NCBI RefSeq assembly: GCF_035046485.1
Contig: NC_085137.1
Location: forward strand, 256,640,733-256,704,732
From: Aedes albopictus
Taxonomy: Eukaryota; Arthropoda; Insecta; Diptera; Culicidae
Direction: 5' to 3'
DNA: 64,000 nt
Below are positions 57,527 through 64,000 of this stretch, in pieces. Numbering within the stretch: the stretch's first letter is position 1; the number at the start of each line of letters is the position of its first letter. The translations under genes were made by a program, and so were the position numbers. Below the pieces are notes generated by a model. That model ran no database searches, had not been told where the DNA came from, and saw nothing but the letters and a program-made list of their open reading frames with translations.

Positions 57527-57990
57527 AGTAACCATTTGCACTATATTTCGCCTTTTTGGCCTTACTTACCTTACCGATCAGGCTAAGGCCGGGGTGGCCT
57601 CTGCTGTACATAGTAGCCGTCTCCATTCCATTCGGTCTATGGCAGTTTGTCTCCAGTTTCGCACTCTGCGGAGGGTCCGGAGATCGTCCTCCACGTGACC
57701 CGCCCACCGTAGCCTCCCGATTTTCGCGGTATGGACGACGGTTGGTTTTCTCAGCTGATGCTGCTCGTGGTTCATTCGGCTCCTCCAAGTCCCGTCTTCC
57801 GTCTGCACTCCGCCGTAGATGGTACGCAACACCTTCCGTTCGAAAACTCCAAGGGCGCGTTAGACCTCTGCACGCAGGTTCCATGTTTCGTGCCCATAAA
57901 GAACGACCGGTCTAATCAGCGTTTTGTAGATGGTTAACTTCGTGTTACGGCGAACTTTATTCGATCGTAGAGTTCTGCGGAGTCCAAAGT
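57527..57990 (-). pseudogene. RTE-like retrotransposon copy 2, 3' part
   Basis: The - strand has MLRTIYGGVQTEDGTWRSRM, GRLRWAGHVEDDLRTLRRV and RNWRQTAIDRMEWRRLL in one frame. It is the same family as 42601-47560 but lacks the three fold-back insertions, so it gives the empty sites. 5'-truncated at about 57990, with a 108-bp deletion relative to copy 1. Confidence 0.82.
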
Positions 57991-59985
57991 ATTAGAGTAT
58001 TCACTCCAAGGTAATCTTGTTTGAGAGTTTTGACAACGTGCCTTTCGATTGCCAATTGATTCTGCAATCTCTAGGAGTGACGAAGAATCTAACAAATCGG
58101 TCTAAGAAGAATTGCTGACTCAGCTATCACATGCTAAATTTGCAGCATTCTAAGTGTTGTTCAAAACTGGTTGTGGAGAAGCATGACCATGTACCGAACT
58201 TTTTGGAGTCTCTATCAAATATCGCTGACACAAGTCTATTTCTTTCAAAAATTTCTTTGTATCATGAAATTATCTTTTAGTTGCCAAATTTTAGATTGAA
58301 AATAGTTCTTGAGTCATCTTACTGAGCTGTCACGCTAGCTGCATACAGCGTGCACTCGTACTTGCAGGACGTTGTTTATGTTGGCTACAATTCCACGCAG
58401 TACAAACTGGTTCCTGCGGTCATTATTCACCTTAAGATGAACCACTCTCTGCAAACAACAACTAATTTGTAAACGACCGCAGTTAATACACGACAAATAG
58501 TTAATTAATGCAGTTCACTCTTCGTAATTCAACGGCGCAAGACCCGCAGCAGCCCAGACCAAGCCGTTCTTCTGACCCGAGAAATCGCACATCCCGCCAA
58601 AAGAACTGACCAGCATCCATCGTCGGTCGGCGTCGTCGCAGTCGAGACAGTAGGAGTCAGCTAAATGAATTTAAATTGCTCCCGATCGGATCACATCGGT
58701 TCTTCGTATCGAACTGCAGCGCGGAAAAGCCAAGAACCAACGCCGCCGTCGCCGCCACGATCAATGATATTCAATTAATCAATGGAAATAATAGTAATAT
58801 TTCAATTGACGATTAAATGATTTAAAAACAGCAGAAGCCGTAGGCCGCTCGTGGTAAATGCCGCAATGAACGAGTCACGAAACGACCTCCGCCAGCAGCC
58901 AACCAGAAGGAAGATTCTCCGCGCCTAAGCGCAGCACAGCCGAGAAAAACAAGGAATTCGATCGTTCATGAAATGAAAATGAAAACATTTCGAGCGAATG
59001 CTGTTGTTGGTATTTAAAAAATAACAACACTGATGAAAGTGGAATCGTTTGCAGCTTCTGCTCGGCAGCGGAGGATGTCGAACTGGCTGCAGCCCTCCCA
59101 TAACTCTGCACAGGCACAGGCCTCAGAGGTCTCTGCTGGCGTTAAACTCGACCAGGCTCGGTGTTAAACGGCGTGCGCGCGATGAGGCCTACTACGAGAG
59201 CAAATGCTTTGAGATGTGAAAAATTTATAAATAATGATGCTCGAGAAGGTCAATAATTATTGCTTTCTGTTTGCCTCTGTTTTTATCGTTGTTTTCCATT
59301 TGTAGCTGCCTCTGTGATGGCGCGTTGGAATGTTTTCCCGCCCTTGTTAGACATCATCGATCGGTTTGTAGTTGAATTTTTCATTTTTATTTCTACAGTT
59401 CGTTGGCTTGTGTGCTTCTTCGTGCAGCGTTGTCGTCGTCGGCCAGCAGCGATGATTGACCCTGCGCACTTGATTGGATGTCGCTGATAATTTAGCTGAT
59501 CGTTGACCCAAACTGCCTAGCTGAGGAAACCTGTTTGCACTATGCCGAACTTCAAATTCGTGTAGGTGACTGGGACTATAGAGTCAAGGTTGATGGCAAT
59601 GTGTGGTTGATCGAAGTCGCGTTTTTTATAGAAGAGGTAAGCGTCACGATTTTGGATGCTACACTTTTGAAAGATCATCATCAAATAGGCAAATCATGAT
59701 TTCATTAGGGCTGAAATCAGTGCTCACAGACACGAATGGCGTATGATTCATCTACAGACAGGGGATGGTATTGGTCCTCCACGTCATCTTTAACCACATT
59801 TTTACACAAACACAATATTTGCAGGGTTGCTACCCGGCTTTCTTGCAAGTTCTTTCGTCGTTGATAGCTGCTTTAACTGTATTCTTCAAGTACTGCGCGG
59901 TTTGACCATCAACAGATTGTGGTCAGAATCGAGAACGTGTCGATAATGTCGGAGAAGTGCCATTCATCGATCAGAATATGGTTGA
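57991..59985 (+). other. Intron, including a GC-balanced single-copy block
   Basis: 58500-59170 is non-repetitive with CAATTAATCAATGG and CAATTGACGATTAAATGATT homeodomain-like clusters near 58775-58825, flanked by GC-rich DNA. It may be an enhancer or an untranslated exon. No coding frame is convincing. Confidence 0.35.
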
Positions 59986-60177
59986 CTAGGGATTCCGTTT
60001 GCTGTGGTGATCTCTAGGTGTAACGCGTGTGTTTTTGCTGCCCTGGTGGATGGTGTAATAACCACTAAATGTTCGCACCATCAATCCTGTCCGGCACTCA
60101 TCCTGTAGCGCTACGATGCCGAAACCGCGGTGCTTCAGTATATCATTGGGTATGCGTGTATCATTTTTTTGTCGCAT
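59986..60177 (-). pseudogene. Non-LTR endonuclease fragment
   Basis: The - strand reads ILKHRGFGIVALQDECRTGL, then FSGYYTIHQGSKNTR, resembling the start of an RTE/CR1-type endonuclease (VALQE.RWTG). Confidence 0.6.
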
Positions 60178-61028
60178 GGGTCGTTGTCATTGGTCCTAGT
60201 TAGTATTCTTGTCTTGTTTCCTATTCGCTGCTTATTGATTTTACGGCCAACCCCCAACTTCCGGAGGACCATGTTGCCTAGTTGTGCTTAGAGTCCTTTA
60301 CTGGCACTCGGGCGATGATCAGCCGCCCCTAACCTGGATAACGCTCAGGCTTTCAAAAGAATTCCCCCTTCCCTATCAACCTATGAAAAAATTCTTTCCA
60401 GGGGTTGGTTAGCCGATCTTCCCTAAGGTTACTCGCTGTTTCCAGCTGGCATCACGGGGGAGGTAGTGATAATAGTTGCTGGAAAGAGGTTATCGACCTC
60501 AATGGAGTCTTTATTACACGTTACCCAGCCTTTACCGTACCCACGCTAATATGTATGTAATAGAAAAACAATGTTTTCACTTATGAGATGGGTAAGGAAA
60601 ACACAAAAAGGGCACACGTCAATCTTTGTCCAGCGTTGCATTTCGCCATAAAACCAAAGTAAATTGCACTAAACGATGTGTACGCACCATCATCCGACCT
60701 CGTCTAATGCGCAAGTAGGTATGTTCACTACCTTGTCAAAACATTGCATAATCGGCCCTTGTTCGTCAAGGCGGAAAACAGCCATTTTCACGCTGTTTGA
60801 CTTTGCGCAACAGCACCAGCCAGCCTGCGATCAGATCGGACTGTCTGTCGTCTTTCCCACCGACGACGACGACGACGAGCCGTGCTTCCTCTCCTGCTGC
60901 AGTGCTATGGGGGCTACCGGACCTGAGGCGGTGAGTTGTTCCGTCGTTGTCGTCGTGAGTGTCACTGTGACCATCTCGTCCGCCACTACTGTGTTGTTTT
61001 TGTGCATTATGCTGCCGGATCGACCAAG
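60178..61028 (+). other. Intron; GC-rich in second half
   Basis: 60240-60540 has a retroelement-leader look (CTTCCGGAGGACC). 60780-61075 is GC-rich, with a CGACGACGACGACGACGA tract at about 60861. Confidence 0.4.
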
Positions 61029-61075
61029 ACCGACGAGGGTCGTCAGTGAGGCGCAGCTCGGCAACGCCGGAGAAG
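61029..61075 (+). CDS. Candidate small exon D of the outspread-like gene
   Basis: CCAAG|ACCGAC (acceptor at 61028) and AAG|GTAATC (donor at 61076) enclose 47 nt. In the phase required after exon C (G+AC = Asp) the frame reads RRGSSVRRSSATPEK and ends in phase 0. The peptide looks like a plausible basic/Ser linker. However, the pyrimidine tract is weak, and alternatives in the same GC-rich block exist. Confidence 0.32.
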
Positions 61076-61836
61076 GTAATCGGTTACGAAACAAGAAAGC
61101 GACAAATTTTCACTTTTTAATTAAATTCATACCTACCGTAGTTCACCGACCATTCAGCAGCAGCAGCAGCGGTTCCTCTCTGGTCGGAAACCTGAACCGA
61201 GCCTCCTCCGGAAAAGGAAAACAGAGAAGCAAACAAGCCCAAGACCTGCTCTCCTCGCTTCTGCTCGGTCGGCAGTCTCTGGCTGTGTTGCACCCCGAAT
61301 ATGAGCAGGAAAGTTACACAGCTCCCCAGCCAAACGCGTTGCAATTTATCATCTGAGGCCCCAGCCAGCCAGCCGGTTTCCTTCCGCAATGTGCGAGGCG
61401 AGTTGATATGGTCGTGCGCGCGCGTGTGGTTCCTTCTTTGGTAGTTTTCCACAATTTTTATGTCATATATGCGGGATGTGCGCGGCAGCGCTGCTGTGGC
61501 TACCAACTACCTTCCTGTTCAATGGTGGGGCTACAAGACAGTCAAGAGGAAAGACGAACAGCCCTACTGCTAGGTGGTAATCTTAGTACCGTGACATGAT
61601 GTTTTGTTGAGATATCAGTCTTTTTAAAAATATAGGTTTTCAGAAATTTAGTTAAAAAAGTATACTATAGCAACTTCATGGTCAAGAGCAAGAGAATACT
61701 GTTTTGAATGATGCAGTCTATTCAATCATTCAATGTGCTCACGATTACGAATGGTTTTTAAAATCTCAAATTACCTAAACTAGCTTTAATGCATGAAATA
61801 TTTCAAGGTTTCAAGTATGGGAAGCCCTAACATATC
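61076..61836 (+). other. Intron or untranslated region, GC-rich start
   Basis: 61120-61360 keeps a + strand open frame with a Ser run (SSSSSGSSLVGNLNRASSG) but no splice evidence. It could be coding, UTR or chance. Confidence 0.35.
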
Positions 61837-62031
61837 TTGAAATTGAAGGATCTCAATCTGGGCAGCTTATCGCTTCGGGAGGTGTGTTGGACAGGATCTA
61901 TGATACGAAAGTTTAGAGGTTATCATACTATCAATCATAGCTGTGGCAACATACGCGAGCAAGCAACAGCTTTCATCGTGATGGGCGATATGCAGAGGCA
62001 CGTGTTCGTTTCGGCGCCGATCGGTGGTTGA
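61837..62031 (+). pseudogene. Non-LTR endonuclease fragment
   Basis: The frame reads EVCWTGSMIRKFRGYHTINH and ATAFIVMGDMQRHV, a decayed RTE/CR1-type endonuclease N-terminus (EVRWTG.G...YTI). Confidence 0.6.
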
Positions 62032-62149
62032 TCAGCTGGGTGTAAGGGCTGTACACTTCGCAAGGGAGCATTTAACTGCAGGTCAAATGCGAGTACGACA
62101 ACTGCCACACACGATACCTTCCATCCACTCCTGCGGTATTCTCCCAGAT

Positions 62150-62860
62150 CTTGGTAATGACTCAGTGCAGTGCTTCTCCACCGTATTTTAGAAGTTCGCT
62201 TGATGGTTGATCTGCTCCAGCAGCTTTGTTGTTTTTCAACCGGCCAACCTCCCCCTCCTCCTCAATCTCTTGGTGGTCAGCAACCGGAAGGTTTTCATGC
62301 TCCGCACGTACTCCTAGATCCGTTACTATGCAACCTTTGGTGCTTTCAACGTCGCAACGTCGGTGTTCATCGTAATGCTACCGCTCTCTCTAGATCATAT
62401 CAGGCTCGGTAGTGAGAACATTCCCGTGAATATCTCGGGCACATGCCAGCTTGTGGCACAAAGCCTCTGCGCAGTGGTTCAGCTTCTCGTAAAACTTCCG
62501 TGTGTACTTAGCGCGGTACAGCTTTTCCATCACTTTGCGATCTCGTTCTTCCTGCTGGCGCTTCTTCCTCCAGAAGACTGAGTTCTACCTGTTCCGTGCC
62601 TGTCTATAACGCGCATTATGTACCCTCATACGGTGTTGCACTGTTGCAATATTCTCGCCCATGCTGCATTCCACTCGTGTTTTAACTGTTCACAGTTACT
62701 GTTACTAGTATTGTTCAGTACCAGTCGTTTCTGTGATTTGGAATCATGGAGCCTAGTGCTGCAGCCGATGTGCTACCTATGGCGGATCGGATGTCCCTTC
62801 AGCCATTTTCAATTGTAGCTGCACCGAGCAGCTCTTCCTTTGGTAGGGCCACTTCTAACT
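62150..62860 (-). pseudogene. Non-LTR RT N-terminal fragment
   Basis: On the - strand 62235-62165 reads VGRLKNNKAAGADQPSSELL then KYGGEALH, the conserved 'LKNNKAAG.D..P.ELLK.GG' start of many RTs of this group. Upstream (to about 62860) are shifted frames with AKYTRKFYEKLN- and RRSASRKNE-like pieces. Confidence 0.7.
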
Positions 62861-64000
62861 TAAGCACGTAGCCTTGAGCCACTTCTACGTAAGCATTCGT
62901 CCTGATCAATCGCTTCCAGTCAGCATGAACGTTTAGAGCCCTTTGGTCCATCTTAAATGCAAAAAAAAACAACGTTTACCCCGAAGCCAACGGTCCTGAA
63001 TAGTTTGAACGATATGAAACCATAAGAAACCATCATTCAATCATCATAAACCATTCAAGCAGTTTTTCAGTACAGTGCGTTAGCATTTGTTGGACTTTGA
63101 GCGAACAACTACAGTGAGTTTTTTGAACACGATGATTGTTTGTTTCCTTTTAAGCGCATTCAACCAGACCAAACATATTCCACTATACGGTACTCACCTA
63201 TCTTCAATTTAGCATGGCTCAGGTTAAATGCTCAAGCTAAAAAGTTGCCCCGCGGGCTAGACCTTGCCGAAGCCGGTCATGAACTGTGCTGTGCTGCATC
63301 CTTTGCTTTGCAGAGGAATGTGTCTCCTGGGTATTATGTATGCGTATGCTTACAGAACGTTACTTTCCAGCACATGATTGCATCTGACGGCCATCCACTT
63401 CTCCGTATGCTGTTGCATATTTTACAACATTGTAACCGCTTTTACTCCAGGCGGAGGTATACAGGAGTCAACAACATAGACCACGTTGTTCCCACACTCG
63501 CCCATCCTCACGTCTTCGATCGGTGTCGTCTCGCGATGGTTCCGATAAATATTTAAAATTGACTTGTTCGCTTACATGTGATGCTCACCAACAAAAATAA
63601 GCCATTACATTAATTTCCCGAGTAGCTTCTACACAAAGCTTTAATCAGGCGACATGTGACACTCCGCAGAGGCTCTATTGAGTCATCCGAAACAATTGTA
63701 CCCATTGAGCTATCTACTCCATTATCTTGTAGTTCTCTGTCGTACATCTTGCCACCGATGAGCAGAGTACAAGTACACAGACGCCGGACACCATTATTAT
63801 CGGGAACTATAAATTTCCCGGACACCAGCACCATCGTCAACCGGGCTGGCGGGGGCGAGGAAGAGGGCATACAAAATCAACACAATGCGATAAAGCGTAC
63901 CCTCCAGAATAAGAGGTGTTATAAATTCACTGTAGTTAATAATCTATTGTTTAAAACAATTTTCCTTTCGTTCACCTTCCTGCTGATTGTTTCACGGCTT
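62861..64000 (+). other. Intron, nothing firmly recognised
   Basis: ORFs of 138 codons (63140-63556, +) and 86 codons (63610-63870, -) show no domain. Composition is mixed; probably further decayed retroelement. Confidence 0.35.

Noticed and set aside
60676..61356. 226-codon + strand ORF
   Set aside because: Spans a possible splice donor, has a hydrophobic Val/Thr run from simple repeats and no domain; only the 47-nt candidate exon inside it is kept, in a different frame.

Overview
The window looks like mosquito genomic DNA, most likely a culicine such as Aedes. I base this on very low gene density, long transposon-packed introns, BEL/Pao, Ty3/gypsy, R1-, Jockey- and RTE-like retrotransposons, tRNA-derived SINEs and many fold-back MITEs. 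One repeat at about 48.96-49.06 kb, with a run of 'accgacttccgatccgagg', I remember as common in Aedes. The species call is inference. No bacterial genes, CRISPR array or rRNA were seen.

The only host gene I can support is on the + strand. Three phase-compatible exons (15286-15474, 15541-15604, 23200-23418) encode the end of a PH domain and a following Ser/Asn-rich linker. They match my memory of the insect outspread (osp) / vertebrate MPRIP family. A fourth small exon (61029-61075) is possible. On this reading almost the whole window is osp intron: more than 15 kb upstream, 7.6 kb between exons, and more than 37 kb downstream.

1-9972 is a nearly complete, apparently young Ty3/gypsy retrotransposon with 310/310 identical LTR sequence where both LTRs are visible. 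It has intact gag and pol joined by a predicted -1 frameshift (slip heptamer plus an H-type pseudoknot drawn from the sequence), about 2 kb of non-coding DNA after pol, a strong hairpin next to the polypurine tract, and LTRs of about 1.96 kb. It sits inside a Jockey-like element (9973-10917). A dead BEL/Pao copy follows on the - strand (11.95-14.9 kb). From 16.8 to 21.9 kb a degenerate 12-bp tandem repeat (AGGAATTCCTCC) dominates; it returns at 25.1-27.0 and 54.8-57.4 kb.

24565-36331 is the most striking structure. An 11.75-kb hAT-like unit with an exact 8-bp target duplication contains an 8.8-kb TA-flanked unit. The body of that inner unit is a 144-bp satellite arranged head-to-head (about 23 copies forward, about 11 reverse). 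The reverse arm is itself interrupted by a 3.0-kb element with a 9-bp duplication.

36.5-47.6 kb is a stack of nested fold-back elements in degenerate BEL/Pao gag and RTE-like sequence. Several insertions can be proven because an empty site (the other palindrome arm or a second repeat copy) is also in the window. 48.9-54.1 kb is another nested unit: an R1-clade fragment sits inside an AC microsatellite, next to a palindrome carrying tRNA-like modules. 54-64 kb is intron with RTE-like fragments and some GC-richer single-copy stretches.
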